23,350 nucleotides of DNA from Pseudomonadota bacterium. GTDB taxonomy: Bacteria > Pseudomonadota > Alphaproteobacteria > Rhodospirillales > Rhodospirillaceae. The translations under genes and the position numbers were made by a program. The notes below the pieces were generated by a model. The model searched no databases. It worked only from the letters and a program-made list of their open reading frames with translations, and was not told where the DNA came from. Positions within the stretch are counted from its first letter, which is position 1. Every line of letters begins with the position of its first letter. Location: assembly GCA_023396465.1 (NCBI GenBank), contig JAEWWF010000099.1:1-23350 (forward strand), in the 5' to 3' direction. Positions 1 to 6,711 of this stretch are shown here, one piece after another.

Positions 1-201
1 GCGGCGGCCACCGACATCCTGCGGCTGTTCGCCCTGTTGGCCTACGGCTGGATGTGGGGGCGCATGGCAACGGCGGCGGCGCGCGGCGGCGAACCCTTCC
101 ACGCCGACAAGCAGGCCACCGCCGCCGCCTTCGCCCGCCTGCTGCTGCCGGAGGTGGAAGCCCTGGCCGTGCGGATCGAAGAGGCTCTCGGCGGCGACTG
201 A
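1..201 (+). CDS. acyl-CoA dehydrogenase, C-terminal fragment
   Basis: Only the last 66 residues are in the window; the gene begins before base 1 and ends at TGA 199-201. The visible protein opens with ATDILRLFALLAYGWMWGRM and continues through a Lys-containing helix (HADKQATAAAFARLLLPE) to an acidic end. This helical pattern (DxLRLFxLxAxGWMWxRMA, then DKxxTAxFFxxRLLPE) is typical of the extra C-terminal helical domain of the long (about 590-residue) acyl-CoA dehydrogenases, which oxidise acyl-CoA to enoyl-CoA with FAD and pass electrons to ETF in beta-oxidation. The FAD site and catalytic base are outside the window, so substrate range cannot be judged. A palindrome 90 bases downstream may end its transcript. 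The family call is fairly safe; the exact enzyme is not. Confidence 0.75.
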   Translation, partial: AAATDILRLFALLAYGWMWGRMATAAARGGEPFHADKQATAAAFARLLLPEVEALAVRIEEALGGD

Positions 202-289
202 TCGCTGCCAAGACTTGAAACCACACGATGGGTCGCAACAAGGCCCCAACTGTGCAATACTACAGGAAGAGTCTTGTGTATTACGGGGG

Positions 290-314
290 AAATGCCTAAA
301 AGTTTAGGCATTTT
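290..314. terminator. perfect 11-bp palindrome, terminator or operator
   Basis: AAATGCCTAAA (290-300) and TTTAGGCATTT (303-313) are exact reverse complements separated by AG, and TTTTCTCTT follows on the plus strand. Read as RNA this is an A/U-rich hairpin with a modest U tract, which could end the acyl-CoA dehydrogenase transcript. Read as DNA it is a 24-bp two-fold symmetric site 84 bases before the next gene, so a dimeric repressor operator is equally possible. The tight two-base centre favours an operator; the T run favours a terminator. Confidence 0.5.
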
Positions 315-397
315 CTCTTACGATTTCTACGGGCTCTTCCGGCATCAGGTGTGCCGTGGTCACAGGCTTCTCACCGTCTGGAAAAGCTGGCGCCACC

Positions 398-943
398 ATG
401 ACCAGTCACCCGGCAATCGCACCACGGGTGCCATCGCCCAACCGGCGCCGGCCCCACTCGCTCTCCCGGCGCATCCAGATCTGGTGGCGCCGGACCCTCC
501 GGTCACCACGCCGTCTGCTGACCATGGCGCTGGTCATCCTGGGCGGAGCGGCCGCCGGCATCGGTGTCGCCCTGGTTCTTCTGCTCGTTCTGCCCGCCGG
601 GCTGACCGTGCCGCTGCCCGCATCGCCGGACGCCATGCCGACGGACGCCGGAGCACCGCCAAGGGCGGAGGATAGCCCGGACGACGAGGCCACCGCCCCG
701 GCCGAAGGCCTCGACCGGGTCGGTCTGTGCGAGGCCAGCGTCCCCCATGTCAACTGCCGTTGCTTTTGGCAACGGCTGGAGCCGACCTTCAACGAGGCCG
801 AGCTTGCCGCCGTGGCGCAAGCGCTGGAAGTGCGGGGCAGCCTCGGCGCCTTCGCAGCCCGCGCCCGCCTCGCCGCCGAAATCGGCGCCGAGCGCACCCG
901 ACAGGTTAGCCGCGTCCTGTTCGATTGCACCGGCCCGTCCTGA
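398..943 (+). CDS. unknown single-pass membrane protein with periplasmic Cys-containing domain
   Basis: I do not recognise this 181-residue protein. The first 40 residues are very basic (Arg-rich, WWRRTLRSPRR). One strong hydrophobic segment follows at about 40-66, then a Pro/Ala/Asp-rich linker (70-104), then a small C-terminal domain of about 75 residues. By the positive-inside rule the tail domain is periplasmic. It holds four cysteines: C111, C120 and C122 (NCRCFW) and C177 near the end, enough for two disulfides. The ATG at 398 is chosen because it gives a clean basic N-terminus. A GTG at 356 would add 14 residues. Neither has a convincing Shine-Dalgarno sequence. It is monocistronic as far as can be seen, with 123 bases before the signalling operon. 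No catalytic motif is visible. Confidence 0.6.
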   Translation: MTSHPAIAPRVPSPNRRRPHSLSRRIQIWWRRTLRSPRRLLTMALVILGGAAAGIGVALVLLLVLPAGLTVPLPASPDAMPTDAGAPPRAEDSPDDEATAPAEGLDRVGLCEASVPHVNCRCFWQRLEPTFNEAELAAVAQALEVRGSLGAFAARARLAAEIGAERTRQVSRVLFDCTGPS

Positions 944-987
944 GCACCCCTTCCGGCGCCCTGTCGTCGTTGGCAGCGCATCGGCAG

Positions 988-1016
988 TTGCCGGTCCGTA
1001 AAAATCGCGATAAATA
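988..1016 (+). promoter_or_regulatory. possible sigma-70-like promoter of the signalling operon
   Basis: In the 123-base gap before the response regulator, TTGCCG (988-993) is followed by an A/T-rich stretch. Taking TAAATA (1011-1016) as the -10 gives a 17-base spacer; taking GATAAA (1009-1014) gives 15. Both boxes are only partial matches. It is the sole A/T-rich patch in the gap, sits 50-75 bases before the start codon and would serve the three-gene operon. Confidence 0.3.
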
Positions 1017-1066
1017 CCCTTCGGCCGATGTGCGCTGTCTGAACGCCTCGGCACAGGGGGGAAGTG

Positions 1067-1435
1067 ATGCCAACAATTCTGATTGTCGACGACAGCCGCG
1101 TGGCGCGCCTGTCTCTGCGTCGCCTTGTCACGGCGCTGGTGCCCGATGCCACCATCATCGAAGCCGCCTCGGCCGACGAAGCCGCCGCAGCCGTTGAAGG
1201 GGTGAGCGTCGACCGCGCCCTCATCGACTTCAACATGCCCGGCCGGGACGGCCTGCAACTGGCGGAGGAACTGGCGGGTGGCCATCCGGAAATCCGCATG
1301 GCCATGGTCACCGCCAACATCCAGGACGCGGTCGCCGGCCGTGCCCGCGCGCTCGGCATGAGTTTCATCGCCAAGCCACCACGGGAAGAGGATCTGTCGG
1401 GCTTTCTGCTGAACGCGGGCAAGGACGCCGTTTGA
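1067..1435 (+). CDS. single-domain response regulator (CheY-like receiver)
   Basis: This 122-residue protein is a receiver domain and nothing else. The acidic pocket D8-D9, the phospho-acceptor D54 (LIDFNMPGRDG), T82 (VTAN) and K103 (IAKP) are all present, so it should accept phosphate from a histidine kinase and switch in the cytoplasm. No output domain is attached, so it must act by protein contact. The ATG at 1067 is preferred over the GTG at 1064 because the run GGGGGGAA lies at the right distance. Its stop codon overlaps the start of the CheC-like gene (TGATG), so the two are translationally coupled, and the CheC-family phosphatase is the obvious candidate to dephosphorylate it. The cognate kinase is not in the window. 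It may control the downstream diguanylate cyclase or the flagellar motor. Confidence 0.88.
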   Translation: MPTILIVDDSRVARLSLRRLVTALVPDATIIEAASADEAAAAVEGVSVDRALIDFNMPGRDGLQLAEELAGGHPEIRMAMVTANIQDAVAGRARALGMSFIAKPPREEDLSGFLLNAGKDAV

Positions 1436-2052
1436 TGGCCGCTTGGCAGTTCACCGCCGACGAACAGGACGTCGTCACCGAGCTGATGAACATGGGCGTC
1501 GGCCGCGCCGCCGCCAGTTTTTCACGGCTGGTCGGCGACGAGGTGATGCTGTCGGTCCCCCTGGTACGTCTGGCCGATACCGCCGAAGCGGAGAGTGCTT
1601 TCGCCGCCAGCGTGCCGGACGTCCTGGCCGGCGTGACGCAGAGCTTCGAGGGACTGATCACCGGCACCGCCGCCCTGCTGTTTCCGGGTGAGCGCAGCCT
1701 GGAACTGGTCCGGGCCGTGATCGGCGAGGATCTTCCGGCCGACGAGATTTCCGAGCTGGAGCAGGAAACCCTTGCCGAGATCGGCAACATCATCCTCAAC
1801 AGCTGCCTCGCCACCATCGCCAATGCCCTGAAAACCGAACTCCACTCCAGCTTGCCCGAGCCCTATCACGCCGGCCGTGCCGGTCTGACCCGCTTGATGG
1901 GCGACAGTGATACGTTCATCATGCTGGTGCAGATCGACTTCAGCCTGAAATCGCGCAATCTGGAAGGTTATCTGGCATTCGTGGTGGATCTGCGCACCGC
2001 CGAAGCGTTCCGCGGAGCCATTGCCAGCTACCTGCACAGCCTGGGCGGCTGA
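1435..2052 (+). CDS. CheC-family phosphatase of a CheY-like regulator
   Basis: This 205-residue protein has two copies of the CheC active-site signature D/S-E-xxxExxN-x22-P. Copy one is D12-x3-E16-x2-N19 with a proline exactly 23 residues after N19. Copy two lies near residues 106-145 (ETLAEIGN, again with proline 23 residues after the Asn). CheC and CheX use this Glu/Asn pair to hydrolyse the aspartyl phosphate of CheY, so both sites look competent. It is cytoplasmic, with no signal or membrane segment. The start ATG at 1435 overlaps the stop of the receiver gene by one base, and the diguanylate cyclase gene begins 36 bases downstream, so the three form one operon. It is not next to cheA, cheW, cheB or cheR, nor to a cheD. 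The alternative, a CheX-like or FliN-type surface protein, fits less well because both signatures are intact. Confidence 0.85.
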   Translation: MAAWQFTADEQDVVTELMNMGVGRAAASFSRLVGDEVMLSVPLVRLADTAEAESAFAASVPDVLAGVTQSFEGLITGTAALLFPGERSLELVRAVIGEDLPADEISELEQETLAEIGNIILNSCLATIANALKTELHSSLPEPYHAGRAGLTRLMGDSDTFIMLVQIDFSLKSRNLEGYLAFVVDLRTAEAFRGAIASYLHSLGG

Positions 2053-2088
2053 CGCGGTCGCAAGGGGGATAAAAGGGGGGACAGCGTA

Positions 2089-4320
2089 ATGACCGGTGCC
2101 GACGGCAGCGCCCTCGACGCCCTTGACTGCGGCGTGGCTCTGTTTGACCGCGACGGCCGCATCGTCTTCTGGAATGCCTGGCTGGTCCGCCGCAGCGGAG
2201 TCACGGCCACGGCCGCGTCCGGCAATGACCTGATGACGCTGTTTGGCGACTCGGTATCGGTGGCGTTGGTCGATGCGGTCCAGCAGGCATGCCGGAATGG
2301 CATGGCCTCGGTGCTGTCGAACCAGTTGCACCGCACCGTGCTGCCCCTGCGCCGACCGAGCGATCACGAGGTGGTGGAGCAATCGGCCGCCGTGCGCCCG
2401 CTCGGCGGCAGCGCGCCCGGCTGCCTGCTGCAAGTCAACGACGTGTCCGCCGCCGTCCGCCGCGAGCGCCACCTGCGCGAGAGCCAAGCCGCGCTGCGCT
2501 TGCGCAACCGCGCCATCGAAGCCTCCAGCCAGGGCATCATCATCGTCGATGCCCAGGCACCGGGGATGCCCATTCTCTACACCAACCCGGCCTTCACCGA
2601 GATCACCGGCTTCGCCGCCGAGGAAGCGCTGGGGCGCAACTGCCGTTTCCTCCACAATGGCGACGAGGACCAGCCGGGCCTTGCCGAGATCCGCACCGCC
2701 ATCGCCGAACGACGCGAGGGCATCAGCGTCATCCGCAATTTCCGCAAGGACGGCTCGGCCTTCTGGAACGAGTTGATGGTGGCGCCGGTATTCGACAGCC
2801 GGCAGCACCTCACCCACTATGTCGGCATCCAGCGCGACACCACCCGGCGCCGCGCCGCCGAGGATGCCCGCGACGCCGCCCTGGCGGAAACGCGGGCGGT
2901 GAACGAGCGGCTGTCGCGAGAGCAGGAGTTCACCAACGCCGTGCTGCGCACGGTCGGCGCGTTGGTGGCGGTGGTCGACCGCCGTGGCCGCATCGTCTCC
3001 TTCAACAGAGCCTGCGAAACCGTCACCGGATTGCAGGAGCGCGAGGTCATCGGCAGCCGTCTCGGCGAGTTGATCCCGGAAGCAGAGTCCGCCGCCGCCT
3101 TCCGCCTGGACGAGCAGGGAGACGGCCCCGCCTCCAGCGGCCTGACCACCGGGCTACGCACCGTCGGCGGCGCCGTGCGTATCGTCCGCTGGACCTTCAC
3201 CACCCTGCGTGACCGCGAAGGGGTGGCGAGCCACCTGATCTGCACCGGCATCGACGTGACCGAACGCGACCGCGCCGCCGCCCTGCTGCGGGCGGAACGC
3301 GAAATCCTGGAGATGGTCGCCCGCGCCGAACCCCTGCCGGTGGTCGGCGAGCGCATCTGTCTCGCCATCGAGGAACAGCTTCCCGGCCGTCGCGCCTCGC
3401 TCCTGCTGCTCGGTCCGCAAGGCGATACCCTGCACCACTGCGCCGCGCCCTCGCTGCCGCCCGACTTCCTGCGGGCCATCGATGGCGTCACCATCGGCTC
3501 CCATGTCGGATCGTGCGGCGTCGCCGCCTTCACGGGACAGCCACGGCTCACCGCCGACATCCTGACCGACTCCAATTGGGCTGCGTTTCGCGCCGACGCC
3601 ACCGCCGCCGGTTTGCGTGCCTGCTGGTCGCTGCCGGTCCTCACGCCCGGCGACAGCGTGCTCGGCACCTTCGCCGTCTACACGGCGGACCCCGGCCTAC
3701 CCGATGACGCGGCGCTGGACGTCATGCAGCGCGCCGCCCGCATCGCCGCCGTGGCCATCGCCCGTCATCAGGCGGCGGAGCGCATCCGTCACCTGGCGCT
3801 CTACGACCAGTTGACCGGCCTCGCCAACCGGTCTTTGCTGTACGATCGGCTGCAATCAGCGCTGGCGCAGGCGCGGCGCTACGACACCCTGGTCGGCATG
3901 CTGTTCATTGATCTGGACGGCTTCAAACCCATCAACGATCGCTGCGGCCACGATGCCGGCGACACCGTGCTGGCCACCGTCGGCCGCCGCCTGAAGGCGG
4001 CGCTGCGGGAGGGCGACACCCCCGCCCGCATCGGCGGCGACGAATTCGTCGTGCTGGCCGTCAATGTCGGCGGCCGGGCCGATGTGGAGCGCATCGCCGC
4101 CAAGGTACTGATGGCGATCGGCGAGCCGGTGACGTGGAATGGCGAGTCGCTGGGCATCGGCGCCAGCATCGGCCTCGCCCTGTTCCCCGACGAGGCTCCC
4201 ACCGGCGACAGTCTGCTCAGCGTCGCCGACACCGCCATGTATGCCGCCAAGGCGGCGGGCAAGAACTGCTGGTCATGGCGCACCGGTGATGCCCCGGCAT
4301 CGCCACTGCCCCCCTCCTGA
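2089..4320 (+). CDS. PAS-LOV-PAS-GAF diguanylate cyclase (blue-light sensor candidate)
   Basis: This 743-residue cytoplasmic protein has an N-terminal PAS-like domain (about 5-120), a LOV-type PAS (about 138-254), a short coiled linker (255-285), a further PAS (about 280-394), a GAF domain (about 404-557) and a C-terminal GGDEF domain (about 567-734). The LOV domain carries GRNCRFL with C185, the position of the flavin-adduct cysteine, R186, N217 and N227 (FWN) and Q248 (VGIQ), all FMN-contacting positions in LOV proteins such as YtvA. The usual Gln at C+4 is His189. The cyclase keeps GGDEF (649-653) and an upstream inhibitory-site RxxD (640-643), so it should make c-di-GMP from two GTP under product control. 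No EAL or HD-GYP domain follows. AAAAGGGGGG lies 8 bases before the ATG. It is the last gene of the receiver-CheC operon. Confidence 0.9.
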   Translation: MTGADGSALDALDCGVALFDRDGRIVFWNAWLVRRSGVTATAASGNDLMTLFGDSVSVALVDAVQQACRNGMASVLSNQLHRTVLPLRRPSDHEVVEQSAAVRPLGGSAPGCLLQVNDVSAAVRRERHLRESQAALRLRNRAIEASSQGIIIVDAQAPGMPILYTNPAFTEITGFAAEEALGRNCRFLHNGDEDQPGLAEIRTAIAERREGISVIRNFRKDGSAFWNELMVAPVFDSRQHLTHYVGIQRDTTRRRAAEDARDAALAETRAVNERLSREQEFTNAVLRTVGALVAVVDRRGRIVSFNRACETVTGLQEREVIGSRLGELIPEAESAAAFRLDEQGDGPASSGLTTGLRTVGGAVRIVRWTFTTLRDREGVASHLICTGIDVTERDRAAALLRAEREILEMVARAEPLPVVGERICLAIEEQLPGRRASLLLLGPQGDTLHHCAAPSLPPDFLRAIDGVTIGSHVGSCGVAAFTGQPRLTADILTDSNWAAFRADATAAGLRACWSLPVLTPGDSVLGTFAVYTADPGLPDDAALDVMQRAARIAAVAIARHQAAERIRHLALYDQLTGLANRSLLYDRLQSALAQARRYDTLVGMLFIDLDGFKPINDRCGHDAGDTVLATVGRRLKAALREGDTPARIGGDEFVVLAVNVGGRADVERIAAKVLMAIGEPVTWNGESLGIGASIGLALFPDEAPTGDSLLSVADTAMYAAKAAGKNCWSWRTGDAPASPLPPS

Positions 4321-4327
4321 CATCGCA

Positions 4328-4365
4328 GCGGTGCCGGCCGCGGGTATTTCCGCCGCCAGCACCGC
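4328..4365. terminator. imperfect hairpin between convergent genes
   Basis: GCGGTGC (4328-4334) pairs with GCACCGC (4359-4365). After one mismatch GGC pairs with GCC, and after another GCGG pairs with CCGC around a GTATTT loop. This 14-pair stem lies in the 66-base gap between the converging diguanylate cyclase and binding-protein genes, where a bidirectional terminator is expected. There is no T run on either strand, so classic intrinsic termination is uncertain. Confidence 0.4.
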
Positions 4366-4386
4366 CTCCGTCAACGCGCGATGCGA

Positions 4387-5502
4387 TCAGAAGCCGGCGG
4401 GCTTGGCGCTGCCGCCCTGCCAGCCGTAGAAGACGAACTGCGGCGCCTTCAGGTCGCCCTTGTCGTCGAAGTCCATGGTGCCGACGACAGTCTCGAAGCT
4501 GCCGTTGCGCAGGGCTTCGAGCACCGCTTCCGGATCGGAGGAGCCAGCGGCGGTCATCGCCTGGGTCAGCACCTGGGCGGCGGCATAGAAGTAGTAGGCG
4601 AAGTTGTCCGGGTCGCCCTTGCCGTCGGCCTTGAAGGCGTCCACCGCTTCCTGCGCCGCCGGGTTCTGCGAGGCATCGGGGGTGAAGGTGAACAGGGTGC
4701 CCTCGCCGGCATCGCCGGTGATGGCCCAGAATTCCGACGACGACAGACCATCACCGCCAACGAAGGTGGCGTTCAGCCCCTGCTGACGGGCCTGACGGAC
4801 GATCTGGCCAAGATCGTTGTAGTAGCCGCCGAAGTACACCACCTCGACGCCATCCTGCTTCAGGCGCGACACCAGGGCGGAGAAGTCCTTCTCGCCCGGG
4901 GTGATGGAGGCTTCCATGGTCGGCTGCTTGCCCGCCGCGACCATGGCCTTCTTGGCTTCCTCGGCGAGACCGCGGCCATAGGCCTGCTTGTCGTGAACCA
5001 CCGCCACCTTCTTGTCACCGAAGCGCTCGGCGATCATGGCACCGGCAACGGAGCCCTGCTGATCGTCGCGGCCGGTGGCGCGGAAGACGTTGTCGAGACC
5101 GCGCTCGGTCAGTTCCGGTCCGGTCGCCGAGGCGGAGATCATCGGGATGCCTTCCTCGGCATAGACCGACGACGCGGCAATGGTCGGGCCGGTGCACATG
5201 TGACCGACCACCGCCACCACGCCGGACGACACCAGCTTGTTGGCGACGGCGACACCCTGCTTGGGATCGCAGGCATCGTCTTCCACCTGGAGTGTGACCT
5301 GCTCGCCGTTCAGGCCGCCTTTTTCGTTGAACGCCTTGATGGCGGCTTCGACGCCACGGCGCGACTGCTCGCCGATGGCGGCGATCTGGCCGGTGAGGCC
5401 GAGGGCCACGCCGACCTTGACCTCGGCCAGCGCCGGCAAGGCGGCGGTGAGGCCGAGAGTGGCGACGGTCGCCGCAAGAGCGGCCCGAGTGATGGCACGC
5501 AT
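4387..5502 (-). CDS. periplasmic branched-chain amino-acid binding protein (LivK-like)
   Basis: This 371-residue protein has a clear Sec signal peptide (basic start, hydrophobic stretch, ALPALA then E27) and then the two-lobe type I periplasmic binding fold that begins EVKVGVALGLTGQIAAIGEQ. Cys78 (DDACDP) and Cys103 (GHMCTG) are 25 residues apart, the spacing of the disulfide in LivJ/LivK. Further typical blocks are AYGRGLAEEAKKAM and the GGYYNDLG strand that lines the cleft. It should capture leucine, isoleucine, valine or a related amino acid or amide for an ABC importer. No livHMGF genes flank it, so it either feeds a transporter encoded elsewhere or serves sensing. The start at 5502 is backed by GAGGTAGGA just upstream. 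It converges with the diguanylate cyclase gene. Ligand specificity cannot be read from the sequence. Confidence 0.88.
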   Translation of the reverse strand: MRAITRAALAATVATLGLTAALPALAEVKVGVALGLTGQIAAIGEQSRRGVEAAIKAFNEKGGLNGEQVTLQVEDDACDPKQGVAVANKLVSSGVVAVVGHMCTGPTIAASSVYAEEGIPMISASATGPELTERGLDNVFRATGRDDQQGSVAGAMIAERFGDKKVAVVHDKQAYGRGLAEEAKKAMVAAGKQPTMEASITPGEKDFSALVSRLKQDGVEVVYFGGYYNDLGQIVRQARQQGLNATFVGGDGLSSSEFWAITGDAGEGTLFTFTPDASQNPAAQEAVDAFKADGKGDPDNFAYYFYAAAQVLTQAMTAAGSSDPEAVLEALRNGSFETVVGTMDFDDKGDLKAPQFVFYGWQGGSAKPAGF

Positions 5503-5768
5503 GTTCCTACCTCGTTGATTGTCTATTGATCTCGGTAAGCATCGCCGGGTGCCGGGCTCCCATGTCCTCCCTCACAGCTCGGCAACCGAAGGGCGGACCC
5601 TACAGAACCGGCCAGCCGCGCGCAATCCCAGGCCCATTTTGAACGGGCCGACAGGACCAAACTTATCACTGATGCGACGAAGGACGCCCGTCTCGCGGTC
5701 GACGCACCTTGACCAGCGAACCGCTGTCGCCGACGCTGGGCGCCCGCCAGCCCCAGCCAGCAAGAGCC

Positions 5769-6704
5769 ATGAGTCAGACGCCGCTTGATCCCGCCGCCCG
5801 CGCCTTCCTGGACCGCTTGGCCAGCGAACGTCGGCCGCCGACCTGGACCTTGCCGCTCGCCGAGGCGCGGGACGGCTTCGCCCGTTTGCAGCGCCGCGCC
5901 GGCCGATCAGGACCGGCGGCGGTGACGGCCCATGATCTGACCGTGCCTGGGGCGGCTGGTCCCATCGCCGGCCGTCTCTACACCCCACCGGCGGAACGAG
6001 TGGCGGCAGGACGCCCGCTGCTGCTGTGGTTGCACGGCGGCGGCTGGGTGATGGGCAGCCTCGACACCCACGACGGCCCTTGCCGCACCATCGCCCACGG
6101 CTACGGCGGACCGGTGCTGGCGGTGGAGTACCGGCTGGCGCCGGAAGCCCCCTTCCCCGCCGCCGTGGACGACGCCGGGGCGGCGCTGGCCTGGGCCATG
6201 GACCGGTTCGGGCCGGTGGTCCTCGGCGGTGACAGTGCCGGCGGCAATCTGGCGGCGGCGCTGTGCCTGCGGCTGGCGACGCGACGGATGCCGCAGCCGG
6301 TGCATCAGGTGTTGGTCTATCCCTGCCTTGACGCCACCCTGGCCGGCGCCAGCCACGCCGAGCATGGTCGCGGCCGGTTCCTGGAAGACGCGGATGTGCT
6401 GTGGTTCCTGGACCACTACGCCACCGGCCATGGGGTCAGCGTGCTCGACCCCGAGTTGTCGCCACTGATGGCCGGCAGCCTGCGCGGTCTGCCGCCGGCG
6501 ACGGTGGTGATCGCCGGCCATGATCCACTGGCCGACGACGGCCGCCGCTGGGTGGCGCGCCTGCGGGCGGAAGGCATCGGCGCCCGGTTGATCGAGCACG
6601 GCGGCCTGATCCATGGCTTCCTGCACATGACGGCGCTGATCCCCGCCGCCGACGCCGCGCTCCACGCCCTGGGGGCGGAGATCGCCGCCGCCATCGCCGG
6701 GTGA
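5769..6704 (+). CDS. alpha/beta hydrolase, hormone-sensitive-lipase-type esterase
   Basis: This 311-residue protein has the HSL (family IV) esterase motifs. The oxyanion-hole sequence HGGGW starts at H89. The nucleophile elbow GDSAGGN places Ser156. Asp252 (GHDPLADDG) and His282 (HGFLH) complete the triad, and the conserved EYRLAPE and FPAAVDD blocks are present. It should hydrolyse short acyl or aryl esters; there is no signal peptide, so it is probably cytoplasmic. The ATG at 5769 is preferred; an in-frame TTG at 5709 would add 20 low-complexity residues. The Shine-Dalgarno sequence is weak (AAGAG). It is transcribed alone, divergent from the binding-protein gene across 266 bases and converging with the M50 gene only 7 bases downstream. 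The natural substrate is unknown and a link to the exporter locus is not indicated. Confidence 0.87.
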   Translation: MSQTPLDPAARAFLDRLASERRPPTWTLPLAEARDGFARLQRRAGRSGPAAVTAHDLTVPGAAGPIAGRLYTPPAERVAAGRPLLLWLHGGGWVMGSLDTHDGPCRTIAHGYGGPVLAVEYRLAPEAPFPAAVDDAGAALAWAMDRFGPVVLGGDSAGGNLAAALCLRLATRRMPQPVHQVLVYPCLDATLAGASHAEHGRGRFLEDADVLWFLDHYATGHGVSVLDPELSPLMAGSLRGLPPATVVIAGHDPLADDGRRWVARLRAEGIGARLIEHGGLIHGFLHMTALIPAADAALHALGAEIAAAIAG

Positions 6705-6711
6705 TCCAGCC

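Noticed and set aside
4381..5529. Plus-strand reading frame of 382 codons opposite the binding-protein gene
   Set aside because: Same register effect in GC-rich DNA; the minus strand gives a textbook signal peptide and binding-protein fold.
5503..5768. Divergent promoters between the binding-protein and hydrolase genes
   Set aside because: TTGAAC near 5640 followed by TATCAC has a 19-base spacer and poor agreement, and nothing better is visible on the minus strand. Too weak to annotate.
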